NCBI GenBank assembly: GCA_046295215.1
Contig: JBKBNP010000022.1
Span: forward strand, 1 to 64,000
Source of the DNA: Szabonella sp046295215
GTDB taxonomy: Bacteria > Pseudomonadota > Alphaproteobacteria > Rhodobacterales > Rhodobacteraceae
Direction of reading: 5' to 3'
DNA length: 64,000 nt
Shown here piece by piece: positions 1 to 7,351 of the stretch. Under the pieces are notes generated by a model. That model made no database searches. It saw only the letters and a program-made list of their open reading frames with translations, and had not been told where the DNA came from. Each line of letters begins with the position of its first letter. The stretch's first letter is position 1. The translations under genes and the position numbers were made by a program.

Positions 1-240
1 CCCATGATCATCGGGCCGAAACCCTACATGGTCGATATACAGACAATCCAAACGCCGATCGCGCCCAAACCGCCCACATATCCCTTCAAAAAACAAATTG
101 TCAAAGAGCACAGAGACAAAACAAATTGACCGCGCTGACCTTCAGCGCAACCAACCGCCGCATCTCCAGAAATCTCGGCCCCGCTTTCGCCCGACCTGCC
201 GTCCCTTCCGCCGCCGTTTCCGACCTTGTCCGTTTCGGTG
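1..240 (-). other. rRNA operon leader (5' part), running left out of the window
   Basis: No credible protein is encoded here on either strand. Read on the minus strand, positions 110-99 spell TGCTCTTTGACA, an 11/12 match to the bacterial boxA antitermination element (TGCTCTTTAACA). The following text resembles the leaders that precede 16S rRNA in Rhodobacteraceae. The inference is that a 16S-led rRNA operon begins just left of position 1 and this is its transcribed leader. The 16S gene itself is not in the window, so the identity rests on boxA, the promoter at 247-275 and the lack of any ORF. Confidence 0.6.
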
Positions 241-246
241 AAGCGG

Positions 247-275
247 TATTTAGGGTGGGTCGCCGACGGCTGCAA
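247..275 (-). promoter_or_regulatory. Candidate sigma-70 promoter of the rRNA operon
   Basis: On the minus strand a TTGCAG hexamer (275-270) is followed after exactly 17 bases by TAAATA (252-247). Transcription would start near 240 and reach boxA at 110-99 about 130 bases later, a normal distance for an rRNA leader. The -10 is a weak match to TATAAT, so the call depends on the boxA context. Confidence 0.4.
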
Positions 276-508
276 GCAGAAAAATCCGCCCGGCCCGATT
301 TTTTTTCAGGGAACCCTTTTTTCATTGGCCCTGATCCCGCCCGTCGACCGGGGCAACTGCGCCTCATGGGCCAGGGATGGTGCGAATCGCATCCCAATGA
401 GACCGGGACCGACCTGCGCAGGGCCCGAATCCTTTCCGGTTACCCCCTGCATTGCATGCGAATCCTACCGGAATGGGCGGAAATCCGGACATCGGGAACA
501 CTGTCCAC

Positions 509-538
509 TTGACCGATCCCCGGCTGTCGGCCTTCTAT
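509..538 (+). promoter_or_regulatory. Possible promoter of the bactofilin gene
   Basis: TTGACC (509-514) and TTCTAT (533-538) are separated by 18 bases, about 80 bases upstream of the bactofilin start. The -10 match is poor. The rest of 276-618 has no coding sequence I can support; it includes a T8 run at 301-308 and is otherwise featureless. Confidence 0.2.
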
Positions 539-618
539 CGGCCTGTTCCTGTCGGCATGATGCCGCCCCGGCACAAGAGCCCGGCCGTCCGGCCATCACC
601 TTACGAAGGACATGCCCG

Positions 619-984
619 ATGACCACAGTCTCCTCCCCCGCCGACAGCGCCGGGATCCAGCCAAAACCCAATGCCGGAAAGTCCGTCCTTGCCGCCGATC
701 TGCGCATAACCGGAGACATCGTCTCAACCGGGGCGGTCGAGGTGATGGGCGAGGTGGACGGCTCTATCAGCGCGGGCACATTGCTTCTGAGCCATGAGGG
801 AAGCGTGAAGGGCTCGATTGCCGCCGAAACGGTCGATCTGCGCGGCAGACTCAATGGCAAGATCGAAACCTCGGGCCTGACGCTTCGTTCGGCAGCCCAG
901 GTGACGGCGGAAATCACCTACACCACCCTCTCCATCGAAAGTGGCGCGCAGATTGAAGGGACCTTCCGCATCAAGAAGCGCTGA
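619..984 (+). CDS. Bactofilin (polymer-forming cytoskeletal protein)
   Basis: A 121-residue protein of the bactofilin family, small beta-helical proteins that polymerise without nucleotides and scaffold cell-shape or envelope enzymes at the inner membrane. The core (about residues 20-115) shows the repeating short strands and turns typical of the fold, with recurring G-x-[IV] and S-x-x-G steps such as GEVDGSI and GSVKGSI. I chose the ATG at 619 because AAGGA lies 8 bases upstream; the longer open frame back to 226 has no ribosome binding site and non-bactofilin composition. Bactofilin genes often sit beside an M23 peptidase gene, but none is present here: the left neighbour is an rRNA operon leader. 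Family assignment is firm; the cellular role is inferred. Confidence 0.88.
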   Translation: MTTVSSPADSAGIQPKPNAGKSVLAADLRITGDIVSTGAVEVMGEVDGSISAGTLLLSHEGSVKGSIAAETVDLRGRLNGKIETSGLTLRSAAQVTAEITYTTLSIESGAQIEGTFRIKKR

Positions 985-1056
985 GCCGGGACGCCGCCCG
1001 CCGCAATGCGTGACAGTCTGAACGGGGCAGGTCAGCGGATCTGCCTCCCGGTCGGC

Positions 1057-1491
1057 TTACGTTCCACGCGGGATCGAATAGGTCAGCCCGGCCCGGGCCA
1101 CAGGTTGTGCCTCTCCTTCCGAATGGATCAGAACATCCCCCACCGCCAGCACCCGGCCCAGCTTCAGGAGCCGGGCCCCGGCGATCAGGTCGCGACCGGC
1201 TGCGGGTTTTCGCATGAAATCAATGGCGCAATTCGTGGTGACGGCGAGAGCCACCGGCCCGATGCGTGACAGAATCGCCAGATAGACGGCCACATCCGCC
1301 AGCGCGAACATCGACGGGCCGGAGACCGTGCCGCCCGGGCGCAGGTGACGTGCCCCCACCACAAGGCGTATTTCGACACCCGTTCCGGTAACGGACACCA
1401 CCTCGAAATCCCGGGCGACCTCGGCAAATTCGCGATGCAGGAAATCCGTCAACGCGGCGCGGTCCATGACCGGCGTTTCTATCGTGCCCAT
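1057..1491 (-). CDS. PaaI-like hotdog-fold thioesterase
   Basis: A 144-residue single hotdog-domain protein, probably hydrolysing an acyl-CoA or aryl-CoA thioester in the cytoplasm. The central helix region at residues 53-68 reads GGTVSGPSMFALADVA, equivalent to the G-x-x-H-G-G...LaD stretch of PaaI/4HBT enzymes, but the usual His-Gly-Gly is replaced by Val-Ser-Gly. The later strand segment at about 88-100 (TTNCAIDFMRKP) is typical of the family. The ATG at 1491 is preferred over one six codons upstream because GGGAGG precedes it at good spacing. It diverges from the crotonase-family gene at 1574, which suggests a shared acyl-CoA context. The substrate cannot be read from sequence. Confidence 0.8.
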   Translation of the reverse strand: MGTIETPVMDRAALTDFLHREFAEVARDFEVVSVTGTGVEIRLVVGARHLRPGGTVSGPSMFALADVAVYLAILSRIGPVALAVTTNCAIDFMRKPAAGRDLIAGARLLKLGRVLAVGDVLIHSEGEAQPVARAGLTYSIPRGT

Positions 1492-1573
1492 CGAGCCTCC
1501 CTCTTGCAATCAACCCGTCTCCCTGACCAGATGGGCCGGGATGTGAACCACGCACAAGGTAAGGAAGCCTGCC

Positions 1574-2371
1574 ATGACCGCAATCCTTTTGCGCGAGGAC
1601 CGGGGCGCTGTGGCCCATCTGACGCTGAATGCGCCCGAAAGCCTCAATGCCCTGTCGGATGCGATGCTCGATGCGCTGGCGACGGAACTGGCCCGGCTGG
1701 AGGCGGACCGGAAGATCCGGGTCGTGGTTCTCAAAGGGGCGGGGCGCTGTTTCTGCGCGGGCCACGACCTGAAGGAAATGCAGCAGGCCCGGCAGGCCGA
1801 AGATCACGGAGCAGCGGCGTTCAGGGATCTGTTCAACCGCTGTGCCGCCGTGATGCAGGCCATCGTCACCCTGCCCCAGCCCGTCATCGCGCAGGTCCAT
1901 GGCATTGCGACCGCCGCCGGATGCCAGCTTGTCGCCTCCTGCGACATGGCGCTGGCGGCCGAAGGCACGCGGTTCGGGGTGAACGGGGTGAATATCGGGC
2001 TGTTCTGCTCCACGCCCATGGTTGCGCTGACCCGCAACGTGCCCCGCAAGCTGGCCTTCGAGATGCTGACGACCGGAGCCTTCATTCCCGCGACCCGCGC
2101 CGCCGAGATCGGTCTGGTCAACCGGGTCGTGGCGGCAGACCTGCTCGACTCCGAATCTGCGGCCCTTGCCGATACCGTTGCAGGCAAGCTGGGCGCGGCG
2201 GTGCGGATCGGCAAGCGCGCCTTCTACGATCAGGCGGGCCTGCCGCTGGCCGAGGCCTATGCCCATGCGGGCGCGGTCATGGTGGAAAACATGCTCTGGC
2301 GCGATACGGAGGAAGGCATCAGCGCCTTTCTGGGCAAGCGTGACCCGGACTGGAAGAACCGGGAGGGCTGA
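1574..2371 (+). CDS. Enoyl-CoA hydratase/isomerase (crotonase) family protein, ECHDC3-like
   Basis: A 265-residue crotonase-fold protein. The oxyanion-hole segments are visible: CAGHDLKEM at about 61-69 and GIATAAGCQLVASCD at about 110-124. CAGHDLKEM is characteristic of the ECHDC3-like subgroup. The two catalytic glutamates of classical enoyl-CoA hydratases are not conserved: the first position is Gln118 and the second falls in GVNGVNIGL with no Glu. Hydratase activity is therefore doubtful; isomerase, hydrolase or a non-enzymatic acyl-CoA binding role are alternatives. The start at 1574 has AAGG at 1559-1562. It is divergent from the thioesterase and 173 bases upstream of serS. Confidence 0.85.
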   Translation: MTAILLREDRGAVAHLTLNAPESLNALSDAMLDALATELARLEADRKIRVVVLKGAGRCFCAGHDLKEMQQARQAEDHGAAAFRDLFNRCAAVMQAIVTLPQPVIAQVHGIATAAGCQLVASCDMALAAEGTRFGVNGVNIGLFCSTPMVALTRNVPRKLAFEMLTTGAFIPATRAAEIGLVNRVVAADLLDSESAALADTVAGKLGAAVRIGKRAFYDQAGLPLAEAYAHAGAVMVENMLWRDTEEGISAFLGKRDPDWKNREG

Positions 2372-2544
2372 GATCCGCGCCAGTTATCACTCCCTTGCGG
2401 GCGTTCCGCATTCCTTGCCCGTGCCCAAAGCGCCGCCAACAGCAAAGACGGCCCGCAAGGGCATGATGAGTGCGTCGCTGCTGGCCACTTTCCCTTCCTG
2501 CCCCGATCGGGCATATCAGGGCGGTTCATCCAAGGAGGCCCGCC

Positions 2545-3837
2545 ATGCACGATATCCGCGCGATCCGCGATAACCCCGCCGCGTTCGACGCAGCCCTGTC
2601 CCGCCGTGGTCTGGCCCCGCTGTCCTCGGAAATCCTCGCCATCGATTCCGCAAGGCGTGCAAGAATCCTCGCCGCCGAAACCGCAACGGCGGCCCAGAAT
2701 GCCGCCTCCCGCGATGTCGGGGCCGCCAAGGCTGCCGGCAATGACGAGGAGTTCAATCGCCTTCGCTCGCTCGTGGCCGAAAAGAAGGCCGAAGTGGCGA
2801 TGCTGACCGAGGACGCCGCCGCCGAGGATGTCCGCCTGCGCGAGTTGCTGGAAACCATCCCCAACCTGCCGCTGCCCGAAGTCCCCGAAGGCGCCGACGA
2901 GACCGGCAATGTGGAATTGCGCCGCTGGGGGACTCCGCGCGCCTTCGATTTCCGCCCGCTGGAACATTTCCAGATCGGTTCCGTCCTGCCCGGGATGGAT
3001 TTTGCCATGGCGGCAAAGCTTTCCGGCTCCCGCTTCGTTGTTTTGCGCGGGGCCGTGCTGCGCGTCCACCGGGCGCTGGCACAATTCATGCTTGATACCC
3101 ACATCACCGACCACGGATTGACCGAGACCTGGACCCCGGTTCTGGTGAAGGACGAGGCGATGTATGGCACCGGGCAATTGCCGAAATTCACCGAGGACAG
3201 CTATCGCACCACAAATGGCTGGTGGCTGGTCCCGACCTCCGAGGTGACGCTGACCAATACGGTGGCGGGCGAGACGCTGGACGCAGCCCAATTGCCGATC
3301 CGCATGACCGCGCATACCCAATGCTTCCGCTCCGAGGCCGGATCGGCGGGCAAGGACACATCCGGCATGCTGCGCCAGCACCAGTTCGAAAAGGTGGAGA
3401 TGGTGTCGATCACCACGCCCGAGACGAGCCTTGCCGAACATGACCGCATGACGGGCTGCGCCGAGGCAATCCTGCAAAAGCTGGACCTGCCTTACCGCGT
3501 CATTGTGCTTTGCACCGGCGACATGGGGTTCGGGGCCACCAAGACGCATGATCTGGAGGTCTGGCTGCCCGGGCAGAACACCTATCGCGAGATCAGTTCG
3601 GTGTCGGTCTGTGGTGATTTTCAGGCGCGGCGGATGAACGCGCGCTTCCGCCCCGAAGGCGGCGGCAAGCCGGAATTCGTGCATACGCTGAACGGGTCGG
3701 GTCTTGCCGTGGGGCGCACGCTGATCGCGGTTCTGGAAAATGGCCAGCAGGCGGATGGATCGGTCGATCTTCCTGCGGCTCTGCACCCCTATCTCGGGGG
3801 CAAGACCCGTATCGGGGCGGATGGGGCGCTGACCTGA
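2545..3837 (+). CDS. serS: Serine--tRNA ligase
   Basis: Cytoplasmic class II aminoacyl-tRNA synthetase that charges tRNA-Ser (and tRNA-Sec where present). At 430 residues it has the usual length. The N-terminal arm (about residues 30-100) is an Ala/Glu/Lys-rich helical hairpin that grips the tRNA long arm. Motif 2 is visible as FRSEAGSAGKDTSGM followed by RQHQFEK, and motif 3 as GSGLAVGRTLIAVLEN near the C terminus. The ATG at 2545 is chosen over an upstream start at 2470 because AAGGAGG lies at 2532-2538 and homologues begin with MHDI. It converges with the lytic transglycosylase gene across 58 bases with no obvious terminator. Confidence 0.98.
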   Translation: MHDIRAIRDNPAAFDAALSRRGLAPLSSEILAIDSARRARILAAETATAAQNAASRDVGAAKAAGNDEEFNRLRSLVAEKKAEVAMLTEDAAAEDVRLRELLETIPNLPLPEVPEGADETGNVELRRWGTPRAFDFRPLEHFQIGSVLPGMDFAMAAKLSGSRFVVLRGAVLRVHRALAQFMLDTHITDHGLTETWTPVLVKDEAMYGTGQLPKFTEDSYRTTNGWWLVPTSEVTLTNTVAGETLDAAQLPIRMTAHTQCFRSEAGSAGKDTSGMLRQHQFEKVEMVSITTPETSLAEHDRMTGCAEAILQKLDLPYRVIVLCTGDMGFGATKTHDLEVWLPGQNTYREISSVSVCGDFQARRMNARFRPEGGGKPEFVHTLNGSGLAVGRTLIAVLENGQQADGSVDLPAALHPYLGGKTRIGADGALT

Positions 3838-3895
3838 GGCGCGCGACCTGACCGAAGAAAACTGAGGGGTTTGACGTGGCGCGCGCGTCGGCCCT

Positions 3896-4501
3896 TCAGC
3901 CGCCCAGAATAACCTTCACATAGTTTTTCGTCTCGGCATAGGGCGGGATGCCGGAGTGCTTTTCAACCGCACCCGGCCCTGCATTATAGGCGGCAAGTGC
4001 CAGCCGCCAGCTTCCGAACTTGTCATACATCATGCGCAGATAGCGTGCGCCGCCTTCGAGGTTCTGGCGCGGATCGTCGATATTGACCCGCAACAGCCGC
4101 GCCGTGTCGGGCATCAGTTGCGCCAGCCCCGTTGCCCCCTTGTGCGACACCGCCCCGGGGTTCCAGCCGGACTCCTGCTGCACCAGACGCAGGAACAGAT
4201 CCTCGGGCACCGAATGTTGCCGCGCCGCGGCCCGGGCCACGGCCAGATATTCACCCTTGTAGCTGCCCCTGAACCGGGGCACCGGCTCGGATTTTGTTTC
4301 CGGCCCTTTGGGTTGCAGCCGCACCGAGGCCGCGTATTGCTTCGACAGTCTGGAGTCGAGCAGCTTGGTCTGGTTCTTGAACATCGCGTTGCGAGACTTC
4401 GCCCCCCCCAGAACCAATGCTTCCGCCGAAGCCGCGATCGGCACCGACGTCACCAGTCCGACAAGCCCCACCCCGACCAGAAGCCGCATCATCTGCCGCA
4501 T
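3896..4501 (-). CDS. Exported lytic transglycosylase (SLT domain)
   Basis: A 201-residue protein with an N-terminal signal peptide (hydrophobic residues about 5-20, Ala-rich cleavage region near 25) and a C-terminal SLT/lysozyme-like domain from about residue 80. Family landmarks are visible: QQESGWNPGAVSHKGATGLAQ contains the catalytic Glu and the GxxGLMQ-type motif, and LALAAYNAGPGAV is the conserved AYNAGPG segment. It should cleave peptidoglycan glycan strands in the periplasm, leaving anhydro-muramic ends. Starts at 4501, 4492 or 4489 are all possible; all keep the signal peptide. It diverges from ssb across 266 bases. Confidence 0.9.
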   Translation of the reverse strand: MRQMMRLLVGVGLVGLVTSVPIAASAEALVLGGAKSRNAMFKNQTKLLDSRLSKQYAASVRLQPKGPETKSEPVPRFRGSYKGEYLAVARAAARQHSVPEDLFLRLVQQESGWNPGAVSHKGATGLAQLMPDTARLLRVNIDDPRQNLEGGARYLRMMYDKFGSWRLALAAYNAGPGAVEKHSGIPPYAETKNYVKVILGG

Positions 4502-4626
4502 GGACCACCCAAACCCCGTTTCACCGCGCCACTATAGTCAATTCGACGGGCAAGACCAGAGTTTCCGGCCCCTTCCCGACCCCGCGCCGCCCCAGGGCGA
4601 GGGACATGGGCGGGCCCCGGCCGGCC

Positions 4627-4669
4627 GTTCCCGGCCCGTTGTTCGACAGGGCGCGAGGTTGCGCCCTTT
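4627..4669 (+). promoter_or_regulatory. Near-consensus LexA-type box and small hairpin upstream of ssb
   Basis: GTTC (4627-4630), seven bases, then GTTG (4638-4641) is one mismatch from the alphaproteobacterial LexA operator GTTC-N7-GTTC. It lies about 130 bases upstream of ssb, a common SOS gene. Next to it GGGCGC (4649-4654) and GCGCCC (4661-4666) form a small hairpin. Both are only suggestive. Confidence 0.25.
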
Positions 4670-4767
4670 GCCGGGCGGGGATATAGGCTTTGTTAACCGC
4701 GTTTCCGCTATCAGGAAGGGCGACCGCCCCGGCTCATCCGGCGCGGAGAGGTATCACAGGGGGTAAA

Positions 4768-5277
4768 ATGGCAGGATCGGTCAACAAGGTCATCCTCATC
4801 GGCAATCTCGGGCGCGACCCGGAGGTGCGCAGCTTTCCCAATGGCGGCAAGGTCGTGAATCTGCGCATCGCCACCTCGGAAAACTGGCGCGACAAGCAAT
4901 CGGGGGAACGCAAGGAACGCACCGAGTGGCATTCGGTCGCGATCTTCAACGAGGCTTTGGGCAAGATCGCCGAGCAATATCTGCGCAAGGGCTCCACCGT
5001 CTATATCGAAGGCCAGTTGGAAACCCGCAAATGGCAGGACCAGTCGGGCGCCGACCGCTACACCACCGAAATCGTGCTGCGCCAGTTCCGGGGCGAGTTG
5101 ACGCTTCTGGGCGGTCGTGACGGCGGCGGCGGTGGCGGGAGCCCGGATGACCGTGGCGGATATGAAGGCGGCGGGGGCGGCGGCTATGGCGGTGGGGGTG
5201 GTGGCCGCTCGTCCGGCTCCGGTGGTGGCGCTCCCTCTGGCGGGCGCCCTGACATGGATGACGAAATCCCGTTCTGA
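4768..5277 (+). CDS. ssb: Single-stranded DNA-binding protein
   Basis: A 169-residue SSB. Residues about 4-110 form the OB-fold with the usual start VNKVILIGNLGRDPEVR and the WHSVAIFNE strand. Residues 115-158 are a Gly-rich linker with several GGGGG runs. The C terminus ends MDDEIPF, the acidic tip that docks DNA-repair and replication partners. It coats single-stranded DNA in replication, recombination and repair. The ATG at 4768 gives the conserved MAGSVNK start; in-frame codons further upstream encode no SSB-like sequence. A strong intrinsic terminator follows at 5299-5330. Confidence 0.98.
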   Translation: MAGSVNKVILIGNLGRDPEVRSFPNGGKVVNLRIATSENWRDKQSGERKERTEWHSVAIFNEALGKIAEQYLRKGSTVYIEGQLETRKWQDQSGADRYTTEIVLRQFRGELTLLGGRDGGGGGGSPDDRGGYEGGGGGGYGGGGGGRSSGSGGGAPSGGRPDMDDEIPF

Positions 5278-5298
5278 CCGCGCCTCACGCATCAGAGG

Positions 5299-5330
5299 AA
5301 AGCGCGCTCTGGACGCAGGGCGCGCTTTTT
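5299..5330 (+). terminator. Rho-independent terminator of ssb
   Basis: AAAGCGCGC (5299-5307) pairs with GCGCGCTTT (5320-5328) and the stem runs into a T tract. A perfect TATAAT hexamer (5335-5340) follows at once and may be the -10 of the sufT-like gene at 5367, although no good -35 is seen at the right distance. Confidence 0.8.
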
Positions 5331-5366
5331 CCTATATAATCACTCGGAATAGAATGTGAGGCCGCG

Positions 5367-5729
5367 ATGAACCAGCCGCAGGACCGGATCGAGGGCACCC
5401 CCCTCATCAAGCCCTCCACCACCGACCACCCGCTTTACGATCAGGTCGTGGAGGCCTGCCGCACCGTGTTCGACCCGGAAATTCCGGTGAATATCTATGA
5501 CCTTGGCCTTGTCTACACCATCGAGATCTCGACCGAGAACGAGGTCGAGATCATGATGACCCTCACCGCCCCCGGCTGCCCGGTCGCGGGCGAGATGCCC
5601 GGCTGGGTCGCCGATGCGGTCGAACCCCTGCCCGGCGTGAAACAAGTCAATGTCGGCATGACCTTCGAGCCGCCCTGGGGCATGGACATGATGTCCGACG
5701 AGGCACGGCTGGAACTGGGGTTCATGTAG
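5367..5729 (+). CDS. sufT: SufT-like MIP18/DUF59 Fe-S cluster assembly protein
   Basis: A 120-residue MIP18-family (DUF59) protein. The signature DPEIPVNIYDLGLVY is at about residues 35-49, followed by MTLTAPGCPVAGEMP with the conserved Cys expected to take part in Fe-S cluster delivery. In alphaproteobacteria this family usually sits in or at the end of the suf operon next to an A-type carrier. Here the A-type carrier is 1.6 kb away at 7352, with the SatD-like and DUF3307 genes between, and the core sufBCDS genes are not in the window. The start has GAGG six bases upstream. Confidence 0.85.
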   Translation: MNQPQDRIEGTPLIKPSTTDHPLYDQVVEACRTVFDPEIPVNIYDLGLVYTIEISTENEVEIMMTLTAPGCPVAGEMPGWVADAVEPLPGVKQVNVGMTFEPPWGMDMMSDEARLELGFM

Positions 5730-5791
5730 GAAGGGCCTGCGCTGCCCTGTTCAGTCCAGGTTTGAAAACTCCTCCAACCTCATTTCGGACC

Positions 5792-5895
5792 GCAAGCTTT
5801 CAGACTTGCGCCACCGGCATGAAAGCCCAGAGGCTTGCTCGAAACAAATGCAAGCTATAAGACTTGCATTTTCCGATGCAAGCCTTATAGCTTGC
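5792..5895 (+). promoter_or_regulatory. Three 18-bp palindromic operators upstream of the SatD-like gene
   Basis: Three imperfect palindromes share GCAAG-N8-CTTGC: GCAAGCTTTCAGACTTGC at 5792-5809, GCAAGCTATAAGACTTGC at 5850-5867 and GCAAGCCTTATAGCTTGC at 5878-5895. The last two are near reverse complements of each other, with centres 28 bp apart. A further GCTTGC half-site is at 5833-5838. The third ends 3 bases before the ATG at 5899. The arrangement is that of an autoregulated promoter, and the downstream protein carries a C-terminal helix-turn-helix, making it the natural candidate ligand. Confidence 0.75.
5864..5891 (+). promoter_or_regulatory. Predicted promoter of satD giving a leaderless transcript
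   Basis: TTGCAT (5864-5869) and TATAGC (5886-5891) are 16 bases apart. The -35 overlaps palindrome 2 and the -10 lies inside palindrome 3. The start of transcription would fall at or next to the A of the ATG at 5899, and no Shine-Dalgarno sequence precedes that ATG, so the mRNA is probably leaderless. Confidence 0.5.
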
Positions 5896-5898
5896 CTC

Positions 5899-6558
5899 AT
5901 GACAGACCACATTGCCATCCTGACCGGCGATCTAGTTGGATCCACCGATGCCCCGGCGGGTCGTGTCAGCGATACCATGATTCTGCTTGCGGCCATCGCC
6001 CGGGAAATCGGGCCGGACTGCCGTTTCACCCGACATCGCGGCGATGGCTGGCAGATGGCCCTGACCGAACCGGGCGACTGCCTCTGGGCCTGTCTTTACA
6101 TCCTTGCCCGTCTGCGTGCCGATCCTGATGCCTTGCCAAGCCGGATCGCCGCAGGGATTGGTGCATATCATCCGACCGACGCCACGGACCTTTCGACCGC
6201 CATGGGGCCCGCCTTCACCGCCTCGGGGCGGGCGCTCGACCAGATGGCACGCGGGCAATACTTGGCCCTTTCCGGCAAGAAAACCGAAATAGACCGGTTC
6301 CGCAAACTTGCCTTCGCATTTGCCGAGGAGCATGCATTACGCTGGTCCAAGGAACAGGCAGAAGCGATGGCCCATGCGCTGCACCCTGACGCCCCGACGC
6401 AAGAACAGATTGCGCAGGCTCTTGGCATCTCCCGGCAGGCCGTGGGGCTTCGCCTGAAAGCTGCCGGATATCATGTTCTGGATCAAGCCTGCCTCGCCTT
6501 TCGGGCAGAACCGATCTTGCCGCTTTCCCAAGAAACCCCGCCGGACCCTGCCCCATGA
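5899..6558 (+). CDS. SatD-family protein: cyclase-like N-terminal domain plus C-terminal HTH
   Basis: A 219-residue protein resembling the SatD family. Its N-terminal two thirds recall a class III nucleotide cyclase: GDLVGST at residues 10-16 matches the metal-binding D-[IV]-V-G-S-T strand, RHRGDGW at 45-51 matches the G-D-G hairpin, and the stretch around GIGAYHPT (87-94) to ASGRALDQM (108-116) follows the later strand and helix. The transition-state Asn and Arg of active cyclases are not evident, so it may bind a nucleotide without cyclising it. Residues 167-190 form a helix-turn-helix (EQIAQALGISRQAVGLRLKA). The start lacks a ribosome binding site, consistent with leaderless translation. 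It overlaps the DUF3307 gene by 4 bp (ATGA), so the two are translationally coupled. No molecular function is established by the sequence. Confidence 0.75.
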   Translation: MTDHIAILTGDLVGSTDAPAGRVSDTMILLAAIAREIGPDCRFTRHRGDGWQMALTEPGDCLWACLYILARLRADPDALPSRIAAGIGAYHPTDATDLSTAMGPAFTASGRALDQMARGQYLALSGKKTEIDRFRKLAFAFAEEHALRWSKEQAEAMAHALHPDAPTQEQIAQALGISRQAVGLRLKAAGYHVLDQACLAFRAEPILPLSQETPPDPAP

Positions 6559-7325
6559 TCGAAACCTTCGTGGCCCTGCTCTTCGCGCATGTTCTGGCCG
6601 ATTTCGTTTTCCAGACCCGCGAGATGGTGGCGGCCAAGCAGCGGCCTGTCCCGATGGCCGCGCATGGGCTGATTGTCCTTGTCACCACCATCGCCACCAC
6701 CGGCAGCCTGCATCCGTCCCTCGTGGCACTGGCTGCAGTCCATCTGGCCATAGACCTGGCCAAGACCCACCTCGCCCCCCGGCTCACCGAAAACCGCCTC
6801 GGCCCCTTTCTGGCCGATCAGGCCGCCCATCTGGCCAGCCTCGGCGCGCTGGCGGTTGTGGTCCCGGGCCTCTATGCCTCCGGCCTCTGGGCGCAGCCTT
6901 TCTGGGAAACCATCCTGCCGCTCTCCCATCTTCCGGGCCTCATGGCCCTTGCCGCCGGGGCGGTCATCGCCACGCGGGCCGGCGGTTTCGCGGTTGGCTT
7001 CCTGATGGCACCATGGGCAGCGGACCTCGCCATGCGGAGCGCAGCCACGCCACAGCGCACGGAGGGACTGCTGAACGCAGGCCAGACCATCGGCCATCTG
7101 GAGCGCGGGCTGATCTTCCTGCTGGTGCTGACCGGCCAGCCCGGCGGCATCGGCTTCCTGATCGCCGCCAAATCCGTCCTGCGCTTCGGCACCGTGGGCG
7201 ATGACCGCGCGATCAGCGAATATGTCATCATCGGCACGCTCGCCTCCTTCGGCTGGGCCATCGCGGCGGCCCATCTGACGCTTGCGCTGCTTGCCCCGCT
7301 TGGAATCCCGGCTTTTCCACATTAG
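6555..7325 (+). CDS. DUF3307 polytopic membrane protein
   Basis: A 256-residue integral membrane protein of the DUF3307 family. Conserved polar positions lie inside hydrophobic stretches: HVLADFVFQ at 11-19, LAIDLAKTH at 64-72, DQAAHLASL at 88-96, GHLERGLIF around 195-203 and AKSVLRFGTVGDDRAISEY at about 214-232. About six to seven membrane spans are likely. The function of the family is unknown; the buried His and Asp residues suggest a metal, ion or lipid-linked activity, which is inference. Its start overlaps the stop of the SatD-like gene, and the SatD/DUF3307 pairing recurs in many bacteria, so the two probably act together as sensor/regulator and membrane partner. Confidence 0.75.
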   Translation: MIETFVALLFAHVLADFVFQTREMVAAKQRPVPMAAHGLIVLVTTIATTGSLHPSLVALAAVHLAIDLAKTHLAPRLTENRLGPFLADQAAHLASLGALAVVVPGLYASGLWAQPFWETILPLSHLPGLMALAAGAVIATRAGGFAVGFLMAPWAADLAMRSAATPQRTEGLLNAGQTIGHLERGLIFLLVLTGQPGGIGFLIAAKSVLRFGTVGDDRAISEYVIIGTLASFGWAIAAAHLTLALLAPLGIPAFPH

Positions 7326-7351
7326 ATTGAATGGAAGAGAAGGAGCATATA

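Noticed and set aside
226..618. Longer forms of the bactofilin gene and other ORFs in the first 600 bases.
   Set aside because: No ribosome binding site or domain; the region is explained by rRNA promoter and leader sequence on the other strand.
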